In this document: piece after piece, positions 1 through 10,385 of the stretch
Layout of the letters: each line of letters opens with the position of its first letter
How positions within the stretch are numbered: position 1 is the first letter of the stretch
NCBI GenBank assembly: GCA_037126765.1
Contig: JBBCBC010000009.1
Coordinates: forward strand, 22,094,870-22,158,869
Source of the DNA: Stenogyne calaminthoides
Lineage: Eukaryota > Streptophyta > Magnoliopsida > Lamiales > Lamiaceae
Length of the DNA stretch: 64,000 nt
Reading direction: 5' to 3'
Position numbers and translations under genes: made by a program
The notes under the pieces: model-generated
Database searches by the model: none
What the model was told of the DNA's origin: nothing
What the model saw: the letters and a program-made list of their open reading frames with translations, nothing else

Positions 1-512
1 TGTTGTTTTGCTTTCTGTATTGCATTGTTATCTATTGCATATCTTTAACTGAAAGCATATTTTCACTGATATTCAGTTGGAATCAATCCACTGAACTTGC
101 ATCTAACTGAATCACAACCTTAATCACTGTTTCATTAAAAGGAAGGTTTTCAGCAAAGCTAAAAACGAGTATAAACTTAGGGCCAACCATTCCGCACATC
201 TGAGTAGCTAGAACAGATAGTTACCAAACTGAACACACTCTACTGAGGGTTCAGTAAGTTAGTTATCTGATCCAAGTAGCTCAGGATCTATGAAAACTCG
301 AGCTCGGGTTGGGATTATCGGGAGGCTTCGAAAGCGGCTTCGGGATCACTTTGTCTCGGTAGACTTTGACTCGTAGGCGTCTGTGCTTCTCAGGGCCAAA
401 TCATCAGAACAACCTGACCCATCTGACCTCAGTGAAGAATTTTTTTTAAAAATCACTGAACACGTGTATTCCCCCCATACACGTGTAAGACTCGTTTGCA
501 CCGGGACCAACA
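1..512 (+). mobile_element. 3' part of a family-2 LTR, cut by the window edge
   Basis: This stretch matches, in the opposite orientation, the LTR ends of the minus-strand element at 41542-42060 and 54024-54540. Shared landmarks are the ACACGTGTA pair near the end, the CAGATAGTTACCAAAC block and the terminal CCGGGACCAACA. The LTR ends at 512 and is not followed by a TGGTATCAGAGC primer site, so it is the downstream LTR of an element lying upstream of the window, or a solo LTR. Here the CAG/CTG triplets look intact (for example GATCCAAGTAGCTCAGG), unlike the two inner-element copies. Confidence 0.85.
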
Positions 513-656
513 GACTTGCATATATTCTTTTTTTCTTTTTCTTTTTGAACAGCCAAAGCATTGACTTGCGAGTTTTTTGCACTTTTGGTCCCATGGGACA
601 CACCATGTTTTTAAACGAGTACAACCTATGGCAAAACTAGTCCCAAACAATTTGTG

Positions 657-709
657 ACTTGCAAACTTGGTCCCAAAATTTATAAAACTTGCAAACTTGG
701 TCCCAAAAT
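657..709. repeat. Two tandem copies of a 23-bp GGTCCC motif
   Basis: ACTTGCAAACTTGGTCCC plus AAAAT occurs at 657-679 and again at 687-709, separated by 7 bp. A looser copy (ACTAGTCCC) precedes it at about 636-645. Such motifs are common near ends of plant DNA transposons, but the function is unknown. Confidence 0.7.
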
Positions 710-849
710 CTCACGGCGCATGACGGGAACCCGTTAGCCGCCTAATAAACACTGTTTAACATATAATTAATTTGTCTTAATTCTTAAATTGTCTTAACTA
801 ATTAACCTTACCCTTAAACTAAAAAAACACGATTTAAGGTTTTAACACT

Positions 850-866
850 ACACACACACACACACA
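850..866. repeat. (CA)n microsatellite
   Basis: Eight CA dinucleotides in a row, directly readable in the sequence. Confidence 0.9.
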
Positions 867-1100
867 GTAAAATTGGGAGTAAAAAACGAGCGAAAGTTAG
901 AAAAAAAACCCAAAATCGCTAGAAAATCCGTCAATGTGAAGCATTTGTTGGGCAAACGTGAAGATTTTCGTCACATTCCAGGCGCACAATGTTGTGTAGG
1001 AAGAACATTTTTAAATATGGAGTTGTAAATTATGGTATATCTATCTCCAAGTTTTTATAATTTTATTATGAACTTTGTTCAATGTGTTTGATTGTTTTGT

Positions 1101-1300
1101 GTTGGGGGTTCGATTTGAGTGATAAAATTTGTTGGGCATTCGGTTTTCAGTGTTTATTTGTGGTGGGTTGTTCGATTTGAGTGATAAAATTTGTTGGGCA
1201 TTCGATTTTCAATGTTTATTTGTGGTGGGTTGTTCGATTTGAGTGATAAATTTGTTGGGCATTCGATTTTCAGTGTTTAATAGGGTTTAGTGGTCGATTT
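1101..1300. repeat. 62-bp minisatellite, about 3 units
   Basis: The phrase TTCGATTTGAGTGATAAA recurs with its start near 1109, 1171 and 1233 (period 62), with a fourth degenerate start near 1293. Each unit also contains GTTGGGCATTCG and TTTATTTGTGGTGGG. The units differ by only a few bases, so the array is fairly young. It lies about 100 bp upstream of the PB1-like start codon. Confidence 0.85.
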
Positions 1301-1404
1301 TAGTAGCCTGCTAGGGTTTTGGGTGTTCAATTTTTTTGCATTTGATGATTTTAGTCGTGACTAATTTGAGTCCCATGATTCTTTAAGCTCAAAAGCCCTT
1401 TCTA

Positions 1405-1667
1405 TTGGGGTTTTACACACTCAAAGTGTACCATGGGGGAAAGAAGATTGATGAAGAAAGGTTTGAGTACACTGGAGGCACTGTGAGTATATTTGATTTT
1501 GTGGAACGTGTAAGTTGCACAATGGACTATCTAGATAAACTGTGTGAACAATTAGGATATCTAGGTAAGAAGGTGTATTATGGGAGGTGGAGGGATGATA
1601 CAATCCATTTAGTTGAGGGTGAATCTGATATACAAAAGTGTTTCAATGGAAATAAGAAGAAAGAAGT
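1405..1667 (+). pseudogene. N-terminal PB1-like domain of a MULE-transposase-type gene, cut by LTR1
   Basis: The reading frame starts MGFYTLKVYHGGKK and continues through ERFEYTGG, FDFVERVSCT and EQLGYLGKKVYYG to a GESDIQKCF motif, 88 codons in all. This is the pattern of the PB1-like domain found at the N-terminus of many plant Mutator-type transposase genes: a basic HGGK strand, a YxGG turn, LGY, and a closing acidic segment. The frame then runs into TGTTGGGA, the first bases of LTR1, so the native codons stop at 1667. The remaining domains of such a protein (MULE transposase core, SWIM zinc finger) are not in the window. The flank ends GAAGT, the expected 5-bp target copy, but no second copy was found because the far end of the array is broken. 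Domain call is family knowledge applied by eye. Confidence 0.6.
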
Positions 1668-1815
1668 TGTTGGGAAAATTAGAGTTTTGATGAAAGTTCT
1701 AAAACACATGTAATAGGACCAGTCAGACCTGTTAGTTGACTGATGTTTTTATTACCAGTTATAGAATACCAGTTGATAATTATTGTATAGAACAACTGAT
1801 GTAGAAGATAGGTCA

Positions 1816-1840
1816 CATATTGAGGGGGAACCTCAATATG
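1816..1840 (+). other. Hairpin with polypurine loop in LTR1
   Basis: A 10-bp perfect stem, CATATTGAGG (1816-1825) and CCTCAATATG (1831-1840), encloses the loop GGGAA. The same hairpin is in LTR2 at 15062-15086, and a different stem around GGGGAA occurs downstream of pol in every unit. Confidence 0.7.
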
Positions 1841-2282
1841 TATAGGTCAGATCTGAAGATCTAAAGAACAGCTGATATCCGACAGGCCAGAAGGCAAGAG
1901 AAGGACAGAAGATCAGATTGATCTGATAAAGTCAGACATATCAGCTGAAGTCATGAAGTTCAAACTCAGAAGACTTGAAGATCAGATGACTTCCAGAAGA
2001 TCAGACCAGAAGACCTACATCAGCCGAGTCTGCTAGTTGAAGCTAAGACAACTGGCACCGAAGACTTATCGGTAGATCGATCGATTGGCCAGATCGATCA
2101 AAGTTAACTCACCCCCTGAAAACTGATGTTTCACCTAATCATACGTCGATGATCTGAACAAGAAGAATGTCAACCTTAGTTGGTAGAACAACACTGAAAA
2201 GTGCTTCTGTTAACCAATAAGAACAAGACACGTATGATCGGAGCCGGCAATTACGGGATTTGGTGCTGCTTTCTCTAACGGC

Positions 2283-2290
2283 TATAAAAG
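2283..2290 (+). promoter_or_regulatory. TATA box of LTR1
   Basis: TATAAAAG follows an ACGGC tract in mid-LTR, the usual site of the U3 promoter. The equivalent in LTR2 is 15538-15545. A second TATAAATA at 2407-2414 could also serve. Confidence 0.6.
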
Positions 2291-3230
2291 ACACTATTCA
2301 CGCTTTTCGACCATGCCGTTTCTGAAGCACGTCACATCAATCCTGCAAGTCTACCAAATATAGCCAAATTCAAATTGCTCTCCAACGGCTCTTTGATTTC
2401 GAGGTCTATAAATATGGGATTGCTCTTCAGAGTGAAGACACGGAAACTATCAAGAAGCTCAAGCTTTAATCAAATTTCCGCACGAAGAACACAAACTCGA
2501 AGATTATTTTCTAAGTGTTCATCCCATAAGTTCTTAGCACAGAAATCTTTTCATCTAGCTGATAGGCTACTTAAAAACTAGAAAAGATTTCAAAGTTGGA
2601 ACTAAAATAATCTTACCCAAAACCCAAAGTTAGGTTAAGTTGTTTAGCAAGATTTCAGACTAGGGTTTCTAGTTCTGATTTCTGGGATCGGTTGAGTGAG
2701 AACTCTTTAAATATCAGTTGGTGTACTGTGTTGGACTAACACAATAATCTAAGTCCAGTTGGTTTAGTTGGTACCCCTTGTGATAGGGAAGAGTGGACGT
2801 AGGACTGGTTTGTCCGAACCACTATAAATCTTGTGTGCACTTACCTGCTTTGATTAACTGTTTTACACAATCGCACACAACCTAATTAAAGCTGCATACA
2901 TATTCTAAGTTAAGATCAGCTAGCACCAAGCTTCTGATCTGATCAAGTTTGACACTTTAGTCAACTGGTTGAAAGACTAACTTTGGAATCTGATTTATTA
3001 AAACTGGTTTTTCACACGGGTAAAACTTAGCTTCCGCTGTCAGTTAAACCGATAGATACCGAATCGATCTGCCTTGAGCGATTAGTAAGTTAGATATCGA
3101 TCCAAAACCGATTCACTTGCACTCGATCGAAGAATCGCCATCACACCGATCTGCGACAAAAGTTTTCGAAGTCTATTCACCCCTCTCCTCTAGACTTCTG
3201 CCCTCACAAAACCCATTCGGGACCTACATG

Positions 3231-3242
3231 TGGTATCAGAGC
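3231..3242 (+). other. Primer binding site, unit A
   Basis: TGGTATCAGAGC, complementary to the 3' end of plant initiator-Met tRNA, starts 2 bp after the LTR end. It primes minus-strand synthesis. This is the standard Ty1/copia primer. Confidence 0.9.
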
Positions 3243-3366
3243 AGTGGTTCTATAGACCACTGGCTTTGAGTATCATCGATTCTTGAGGAAGAATCTTTGT
3301 GGTCATTTGAACAGATCTTGAAAAACCGTTTTTAAAACTCATTCGCTTTTTCCAAAATCACTCAGC

Positions 3367-5754
3367 ATGGATAATACCTCTGGTATGTATCATGATTTGC
3401 CGAAGTTCTCAATTGATGAGTATGCAGATTGGGCCATATATATGTGCAACCATCTAAGTTCGATAAGCGACAGAATGATGGAAGTTATTGAAAGAGGACC
3501 CATCATCATATATCACGACAACCCTGCAGTTGGAGGAGATCCAGACTTTGCCACGGGAAGTCTTGTGCGAAAAAGCCCAGCCTTGATGGATGCGAGAGGA
3601 AAGAAAGTCAGATACTCTAGATACAATCGCCAGCATATAATCATGAAGACGATGGATAAAGTCACCAAGGAGAAGATAAAATATCTAAAAATCTGCGAAA
3701 AGCAATGTGGGATACTCTAATTTGAGATATCACGAAGAAATGATCGGATCAAAGACAGCCGACTACAAGCCAAACTGGTGAAGTTCGAAAAACTGAAGAT
3801 GCTGCCCAACGAGACCATCAACGAGCTTGATGGAAGGATTACTATGTCAGTAAATAAGCTACGAGAACTTGGTAGAGAGATGTCAGACAAAGATATCAAC
3901 TACAAGATCTTAAGATCTCTCACCAAGAAATGGGACATGAAAGTCACGGTAATCAAGGATTGCCAAGACATTTCAAAGATGAAACCGAGTAGCTTGTTCC
4001 TAAGCCTTAAAAGCTCACGAGTTCGACTTAATGGAAAGAGAACAAGCGGATGAAGACGAGACACTGTTGAAGCCTCAACGCCTAAATCGATTCGTTTAAA
4101 AGCAACCAAAGAAGCAGATCGAAGGCCACCGAACTCATTGGAAACATAATAAGTCGGCGAGAATAGATCGCTCTCGCTTACCGAAAACTTGAAAAATCAA
4201 ATATTCAACTTGGTAAGTATCGTAGATTCTATAAAGATTATCAACATAGCGGAGGAAGAGATAGGAGATCGGTGACGATTCTCGAAAAGAACCGGATCGA
4301 TGATCGAAGAGATCACAGAGAAGAAAAGAAAAGAGATAATCGACCGATGAGAGAAGAGATAACAGATTCGGCGAAAGGAGTTCGGGATTATTATCGAAAA
4401 GGGAAGTCACCGATAGATCCTACTGATGGAAATGACTCACCCGGAAGAAAAGGTTCCGTGGATCATGGAGCGTGTTTCAACCGTGGAGAGAAACCAGTCA
4501 CTACAAATACAGATTGCCCGTAATCGACGCCAAAAAGAAAGAGAAGAAAAACGGAACAGAAGAGAGCAACGTTATAGGGACAGAAAAGCCATGGTCGCTG
4601 ACACATCTGGAATTGATGATTCCTATCTGCCCTCTGAGGATTCTGGGTACTCATCTGTAGAAGATTTCTGTCTGATAAGCAGTGCTGTTGACTTCTATGA
4701 GAATGAAGATCTGATATTCTCTTTATATGACGATGAAATCTGCCTGATGGCCAAGGAGGACCAATCTGAGGTAACCTCCAAACCTTCTGCTTTGTCTGCT
4801 TTCACACCTGCTATTATTAGCACACCTGCTGGAGAGATTGACCTGCAGCTCTACTCTGAGCAATTGCTTGATGATCTCTCTAATGCAGTAGACACTTATG
4901 CTATAGTGGAAGCTGAGAATGACAAGCTAAGGATCAGAAATAATCAGCTTGTTGAAGAGAACGCTCTCAGTAAAACTACTGAACTAAAATCAGCTGAAAC
5001 TGCTCAGAAGGTAACTGAGGAACTTAACATTCTGAAAGTTAAATCTTCTGATCAGGAGAACCAGATCAAAGATCAGCTAGCAATCAACAAACAACAAGCT
5101 GATGTCTTCAAAATCCTTCAAGCTAAATTTGATGAGCTATTCCGACTACATGAGAGTCTAAAATCTTCTGAGGACAGTTTGCGCAAGAAAATAGAGGTTT
5201 TCACAAAGTCATCTAAAACCGTTCAAGATATGAACGCCTATTTTCGAACAACGACTAACAAGAAGGGACTTGGGTATGAGAACCCTTCCACATCCTCAAA
5301 AGCCCCGTTTGATTCACTTCAAAAAGGTGTAATCAAACGAGTTTCTGACAAAGATACACTAAAAGATAAACTTGTATCTAAAAAGGGAAAAAGACATGTT
5401 GAGCAAGTAAGGCAGGTGCCTAATCAGAAAGGGAACAGAAATAGACCCCAACTGGTAAAGCATCAGCCGAGGAATCAACAGAAGAACCCAGTTCTTCTGA
5501 AGAAACCTCAACCTGATCAACAGATTAGGTATCAGAAAAGACAACCTGTAAAAGGGAAGTCTAATCTGAGACCCAATCAAGGTCAGCTGCCTAATAAGCA
5601 AGCTATAGGTAAACTGCAAAAACCACCTATGCCAAAAAGATATGAATCTTTTGATGGTAGCAGTCGTACCTACCCTTACAACCAGAAACCTAGGGTTGCT
5701 GCACCTGAGCCCCACTGGGTTAAAAGAAGACAAAATATAAAGAAAAATCCCTAG
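3367..5754 (+). pseudogene. gag: Gag polyprotein region, unit A (frame-broken)
   Basis: The start is MDNTSGMYHDLPKFSIDEYADW, 125 bp after the primer site; the same ATG occurs in B (16618) and C (25433). The capsid-like N-terminal half is broken by several frame changes between about 3600 and 4560. A zinc-knuckle region near 4465-4525 still reads CFN...GEK...DCP but has lost the CX2CX4HX4C spacing. From 4426 one frame is open for 442 codons: an acidic segment, a long coiled coil (about residues 150-280) and a very basic Gln/Lys/Pro-rich C-terminus likely to bind RNA. It stops at TAG 5752-5754, where B and C read AAG. Gag forms the virus-like particle. Most N-terminal breaks fall at CAG/CTG-type sites and may be technical. 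Confidence 0.8.
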
Positions 5755-5963
5755 TCTTCTAAGTCACCCAAGGTTCACACTAATAATCATACAAATCAGA
5801 AAGCATATAAAGAGACGTATGATTATGTTGATAGGTATGGGAGACAAATCAGGCCTTCTAATCTATCTAATTTCAATAGAAGTGCCCTGTTTGTATGGAT
5901 CCCCAAAACCAACCCTAACCCCTCAGGACCCAATCCAAAAGGGGTACCTAAAGCCTAATTTGA

Positions 5964-7377
5964 TTGCAGGTTCGCGTGGGTCTGGCCAACAAAGGAGGTC
6001 TGCAAGCAACTATTTGGTACATCGATAGTGGATGCTCAAGGCACATGACTGGAATCAAACATCTCCTTAGCTCTTACATAGAACAAAAAGGCCCACGTGT
6101 ACTCTTCGGTGATGATAACTTTGGTTTTACCAGAGGATTCGGAACCTTAGAGAATGATGATGTACAGGTAACTGGAGTCTCGTATGTCGAAGGATTAAAG
6201 CATAATCTGCTATCAGTATCACAATTCTGCGATAACGGATTCAGTGTTGAGTTCTCGATTGATCAATGCACTATCAAAAATCGAGTCACTCAACAGATTT
6301 TGCTAACTGGTTCAAGGAAAGGGACGATCTACACAACAGATTGGAACAATTGTCCAAGAAATGCATGCCTGATTGTTAAGAGTTCCAAAAGTAGCAGTTG
6401 GCTCTGGCACAAAAGAATGAGTCATCTGAACTTTAAAACTCTTAATAAGATAGTAAGGATGTCTTTAGTGGAGGGACTTCCGAATGAGGTATTCTCTAAG
6501 GATCAGACATGTGTCGCATGTCAGAAGGGTAAACAGGTTAAAGCCTCATTCAAGGGAATTCCTGGACCAGCGTCCAACAGAGTATTGCAGCTGCTCCATA
6601 TGGACTTATTTGGACCAGTTACACCAGTCAGTCTCAGCGGACGCAAATATACTCTGGTAATCGTGGATGACTATTCCAAGTTTACCTGGGTTATATTCTT
6701 ACATAAGAAGAATGAGACGACAACAAAGATACCCGAGCTGCTCAAAAGATTACAAAATGAAAAGGGTGTCAGTGTAGTAAAAATCAGATCAGATAAAAGT
6801 ACAGAATTTCTGAACTCTTTTATTACTGATTTTTGCTCTAAGTTTGGTATACAGCATGAGACATCAGCTGCAAGAACGCCACAACAGAATGGAGTAGCGA
6901 GCGGAAACAGAACACTCAAAGAAGTTCTCTCACACGATGTTAGTTAACATGCAATACCAAGCCGTTTACAGGCGTAAGCCATCAATCTTGCATGCCATAC
7001 TCGTAACAATGTCTTCTAACTAAAGCTCACTACAAAACACCCTATGAACTGTGGAAGGGCGTAAAAACCTCGTGTTTCTTACTTCCATGTTTTTTGGGTG
7101 TAAGTGTTTCATACACAACTATGGGAAGAGTCAGTTGAAGACTTTTGAGGCCAAGTCAGATGAGGGTATATTCTTAGGATATTCCTCATCTAGCAAGGCT
7201 TTCAGGGTTTACAACAGGCGAACTCTAGTTGTGGAAGAAACACCCAATGTAGTCTTTGATGAAGCATCTTCTGATCAAGAGAAATCTGCCTCAGAACAAG
7301 AAGTACCAGATCAACCAAGACTGATGCACGTAAAAATGGATCGACTAATGATCAAGGAAAAAGGATCGAACTCATAA
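5964..7377 (+). pseudogene. pol: Protease-integrase region of pol, unit A
   Basis: The frame opens upstream of WYIDSGCSRHMTG, the aspartic protease active site (DSG at 6024-6032). LKHNLLSVSQFCD and the zinc-binding pre-integrase segment (WLWHKRMSHL ... CVACQKGK) follow. The integrase core shows the first Asp in HMDLFGP (6603-6605) and the second in RSDK (6792-6794). The third catalytic residue, Glu in NGVAER, is missing: the text near 6895-6906 reads GTAGCGAGCGG where B has GTAGCAGAACGG. The frame then stops at 6947 and resumes at 7051-7377 with the C-terminal FGCKCFIHNYGKSQLKTFEAKSDEGIFLGY segment. Relative to gag it is in another frame. It would process Gag-Pol and insert cDNA into the host chromosome. 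Confidence 0.85.
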
Positions 7378-8098
7378 TAAAGATACATTCCAGATCTAGC
7401 CGATTCACCAGTCAATCGATCCTAAGGTACGAACAACCGTCGATGAAGAAGTCGGTACATACCGAGATCAAGATCAACTGAACCATCTGGTTCAGGGGGA
7501 ACATCTAAAGTTCCCACGAACAGACATCAGCACATGATGAGTCCAACATCAGCTGAGACATGTTCTTATCAAGTGGATCATAAATCTGCACCACTCCCAA
7601 TCGCTAGTAATGAACTATTATCATAAATGGATGATGTTCTCCAAACAGACGCAAAATCGAATGTAGGACTCGGATAACCAAATATCCAACCGATCCGATA
7701 ATCGGAGATCCATCCGATAGAGTTAAAACTAGACATCGACAGGTGAAAGTGCCATGTATTGTCAAGTTATCCGTCTATGAAGGAACCAACAAAAAGTTGA
7801 GGAAGCTCTACAGAGACTTAATTCGATTCTAGCCATGCAGAGAAGTTCGAAATAGTTAGAGAGAAATCAAGTTTGGGAATTGGTGGACAGACCAACTCAT
7901 CAAGACGTTATTGGCACAAAGTGGGTATTCAAGAACAAGAGAGATGAGAAAAATGTCATAACCAGGAATAAGGCAAGACTTATTTCTAAGGGGTATTCAC
8001 AATCAGAATGAATTGATTATGATGAGACATTTGCACCAGTTGCTTGCCTAGAAGCCATTTGGCTGTTTCTGGCATATGCTGCCCACAGAGGGTTTATT
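7378..8098 (+). pseudogene. pol: Integrase-RT linker and RT N-terminus, unit A (scrambled frame)
   Basis: The linker is hydrophilic and broken. From about 7870 fragments of the copia RT N-terminus can be read in shifting frames: NQVWELV, then VIGTKWVFKNKRDEKN, KARLISKGY and DETFAPVA. These precede the intact RT frame. B (20980-21300) and C (29454-29740) show the same blocks, so the segment belongs to pol. The number of small indels per base is far higher here than in the flanking clean stretches. Confidence 0.75.
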
Positions 8099-9367
8099 GT
8101 GTATCAGATGGATGTAAAGAGTGCATTCTTAAACGGGGTACTAGCTGAGGAAGTTTATGTCGAACAACCTCCAGGCTTTGAAAAAGGCAACCAAGTGTAC
8201 CGTTTAAGAAAAGCTCTTTATGGCCTGAAACAAGCTCCTCGAGCTTGGTATGATACACTATCTCAGTTCTTGATAGACAGTGGTTTCACTAAAGGAATAG
8301 TGGACAGAACCTTATTCAGAATAGAAGATGGAGAAGATATTCTGATGGTTCAGATTTATGTGGACGACATCATCTTCGGATCTCCCAACAAGAGTCTATG
8401 TGAAAGATTCAGCAAGCTGATGCAAGGGAAGTTCGAGATGTCCATGATGGGTCAGATGAGTTACTTTCTGGGTCTACAAGTTAAGCAAAATACAGAAGGG
8501 ATATTCATCTGCCAAGCAAAGTACACTAGGAGTTTATTGGTTAAGTTTGGAGTTCAAAACTGTAAGGAAGCCAAAATTCCTATGATGACTGGATTCAAGA
8601 TGGATCCAGATGAGGATGGTCAGAAAACCAATCAGAAAGAATATAGGGCTCTCATTGGATTTCTACTATACCTGACTGCCAGCAGACCAGACATCACTTT
8701 TGCAGTAGGTGTATGTGCCAGATTTCAGGCAAATCCAATGCAAAGTCACCTAGAAGCAGCTAAGCGGATTCTTAAGTATCTGAAGGGAACAGTAAACCTT
8801 GGTTTATTTTACCCATCAGATGATAATCTAGAGCTTAGTGGGTATTCTGATTCTGATTATGGAGGTTGCAAAATTGACAGGAAATCATCCCCAGGAACAT
8901 GTCAGTTTTTAGGAAGTAAATTGATCTCGTGGTTTTCAAAGAAGCAGACATCAGTTGCGACATCTACTACTGAAGCAGAATATATGGCTGCTGGAAGCTG
9001 TTGCTCCCAACTGCTCTGGCTTAGTCAGCAGCTGAGGGATTATAACATTGTAGCTAAGAATGTACCTATATTCTGTGACAGTAATAGTGCTATTGCAATC
9101 ACTCAAAATCTTGTTCTACATACAAGATGCAAGCATGTGGATGTCAGACACCATTTCATAAGAGATCATGTTGAAAAGAAGAATATTAGAATGGAAAAGA
9201 TTCATACTGATATACAGAAAGCTGATATTCTAACCAAGCCACTAGCTGAGATCAGATTCAGAGAATTATGCAATGAGCTAGGGCTTCTGGATCTTGGAGA
9301 AAATGCACCAAAAATGTTTGATGGACTGATCTCCAGAACCAGCTGGTTAAAAGACTTACCAGTTTAA
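8099..9367 (+). CDS. pol: Reverse transcriptase-RNase H, unit A (open frame, N-terminus upstream)
   Basis: The open frame covers 422 codons from MYQMDVKSAFLNG, a conserved Asp-containing RT block, so the true protein begins further upstream. RVT_2 landmarks are VYVEQPPGFE, LYGLKQAPRAWY and the polymerase active site YVDD at 8357-8368, followed by YFLGLQVKQ. The RNase H part shows SDSDYGGCKIDRKSSPGTC, SWFSKKQ, STTEAEYMAA and a final ADILTKPL. It would copy element RNA into cDNA and degrade the template in the particle. The stop at 9365-9367 is followed directly by a conserved hairpin. This is the only intact RT active site in the array: B reads YVGD and C has an inserted base inside the motif. 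Confidence 0.93.
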   Translation: MYQMDVKSAFLNGVLAEEVYVEQPPGFEKGNQVYRLRKALYGLKQAPRAWYDTLSQFLIDSGFTKGIVDRTLFRIEDGEDILMVQIYVDDIIFGSPNKSLCERFSKLMQGKFEMSMMGQMSYFLGLQVKQNTEGIFICQAKYTRSLLVKFGVQNCKEAKIPMMTGFKMDPDEDGQKTNQKEYRALIGFLLYLTASRPDITFAVGVCARFQANPMQSHLEAAKRILKYLKGTVNLGLFYPSDDNLELSGYSDSDYGGCKIDRKSSPGTCQFLGSKLISWFSKKQTSVATSTTEAEYMAAGSCCSQLLWLSQQLRDYNIVAKNVPIFCDSNSAIAITQNLVLHTRCKHVDVRHHFIRDHVEKKNIRMEKIHTDIQKADILTKPLAEIRFRELCNELGLLDLGENAPKMFDGLISRTSWLKDLPV

Positions 9368-9372
9368 GAGGA

Positions 9373-9400
9373 ATCAGTTGAGTTTGGTATCTCAACTGAT
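9373..9400 (+). other. Hairpin just after the pol stop, unit A
   Basis: ATCAGTTGAG (9373-9382) pairs perfectly with CTCAACTGAT (9391-9400) around an 8-base loop, 5 bp after the stop codon. B has the same stem at about 22603-22630; C carries one mismatch. It may be an RNA structure; function unknown. Confidence 0.55.
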
Positions 9401-9599
9401 CAGAAGATCAGTCAAGGAACTGATATGAGAAGGTACTGATCAGATTTACGGATTATCAGATTAAAGGAACTGATCAGTTTAAAGAATTATCTGATTAAAC
9501 CAGTTTGGTTATTTCATACTTTGTAAGTCGATTAAGCTGATATTCAGCAAGCAAGATTCACAAGATTAAAGCTTACATCGCATAAGAAAACAGAAAATT

Positions 9600-10320
9600 T
9601 ACACAACAATGGAATAATAGAAATTTTCATTGATAAAGACCCGAAGGTCAGATTTACATTACAAGTTACAAGTACAAAAGGACCCGGAGGTCAGTACATA
9701 AGCCATAAACCCTAAGCCTAACCCTAACCCTAGAAGGAGGGGGAGAGATAGAGATTTTAAAATCTGATGCTCCCATTTTCCCCCACTTAACAAGGGTGTG
9801 AAGGCTTTGAAATAATCCTAAAGCCACCCTCAGAGCTTCGGAGTTAGGAGCGAGAGCGGCGTTGAAAGGATTTCTAAGCCAGGAGCCATTAGACCTGAAA
9901 TCAATGGGCTCTCCAGCTGTTAAATGGGACACAACTGCCAAGAAAGTGATCTAAAGATCATATGGCCACATGTGTCACATGAAAAAATAGAGTTGATATA
10001 CGAAGATCAGCTATTGTCTGATCTAGACCGTGTATCAAACTCATGTTTTATATCAGACTGAGTCTGTTGATGCTAATTTCGTCATCTCGATAGACACACA
10101 AGGTGCATACGGTTAGGAGAAGTGTCTTCTCAGTTGCGATAGCAGATCCGCCGCCTTGGTGGTAGAGAAGCTTTGCAATGATTGTATGTGTAATCTTTGA
10201 TGACGACGAAAGCAGTAATAAGGGACACACAGGGTTGATTTGAGAAGCTGAAATCATTGAAAAAGGGGTAAAGGTTTTTGCCGGAAGTTTCACCGGAAAT
10301 AAGGGTTCACCAGAATACAT
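9600..10320 (-). CDS. Conserved antisense ORF pair, unit A (hypothetical)
   Basis: On the minus strand an ORF of 90 codons runs 10320 to 10048 (start MYSGEPLFPVKLPAKTF, later LLYHQGGGSAIATEKTLLL), and a second open segment runs 9941 to 9666 (LTAGEPIDFRSNGSWLRN). Both halves recur in B, in C (damaged) and, much more diverged, in the outer element at 57383-57875, where LLYH-GGG--ATEKTLLL and LTVGEPID are kept. A minus-strand TATA box lies about 60 bp upstream of the ATG, and the sense text near 9615-9650 reads on the minus strand as a plausible plant 3' UTR end (ATCAATGAAAATTTC). I infer an antisense transcription unit, perhaps with an intron between the halves. I do not recognise the protein. 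Confidence 0.45.
9703..9733. repeat. Telomere-like CCCTAA stretch, unit A
   Basis: Four degenerate AACCCTAA units lie inside the antisense unit. B has one extra 33-bp block (22938-22984) and C two (31403-31485), so the region is a length-variable minisatellite rather than a telomere. Confidence 0.75.
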
Positions 10321-10377
10321 GATTTACAAAGAAGATAAGTATGGTGAATGGGTTATGTTGTGTAAAACATTGGTCCA

Positions 10378-10385
10378 ATTTATAG
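10378..10385 (-). promoter_or_regulatory. Antisense TATA box, unit A
   Basis: On the minus strand the sequence reads CTCTATAAATTGGACC, 58 bp before the antisense ATG at 10320. The box is identical in B (23630-23637), C (32127-32134) and the outer element (57935-57942). Conservation in the diverged copy supports function; transcription is not shown. Confidence 0.45.

Larger units (their letters stand above)
513..1404. other. Noncoding upstream region of the PB1-like gene, possibly a MULE end
   Basis: No coding region is supported here. It holds pyrimidine-rich tracts, a repeated ACTTGCAAACTTGGTCCC motif, a short CA microsatellite and a 62-bp tandem repeat. The 'nothing but GGTCCC/CTTGCAA' style resembles terminal regions of plant Mutator-like elements, and the downstream gene fits that, but I cannot identify a terminal inverted repeat pair because the other end is not in the window. 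A weak promoter is possible; no clear TATA box stands out near 1405. Confidence 0.45.
1668..3228 (+). repeat. LTR1 (5' LTR of unit A, 1561 bp)
   Basis: It begins TGTTGGGAAAATTAGAG and ends GGGACCTACA, giving the TG...CA ends of LTR retrotransposons. It aligns throughout with LTR2. Two TATA-type boxes lie at 2283-2290 and 2407-2414. Patches at about 2056-2110 and 3045-3170 differ from LTR2 in a biased way: ACTGATAG in LTR2 reads ACCGATAG here, ATATCAGTCC reads ATATCGATCC, and CACCTGAT reads CACCGAT. Confidence 0.92.

Noticed and set aside
2375..2581. Short ORF in LTR1, also in LTR2 (15639-15827)
   Set aside because: It lies in the transcribed part of the LTR. LTR copies are identical by descent, so shared openness is not evidence of coding.
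9700..9740. Interstitial telomere
   Set aside because: Units are degenerate, short, and vary in step with a 33-bp block inside a retroelement.
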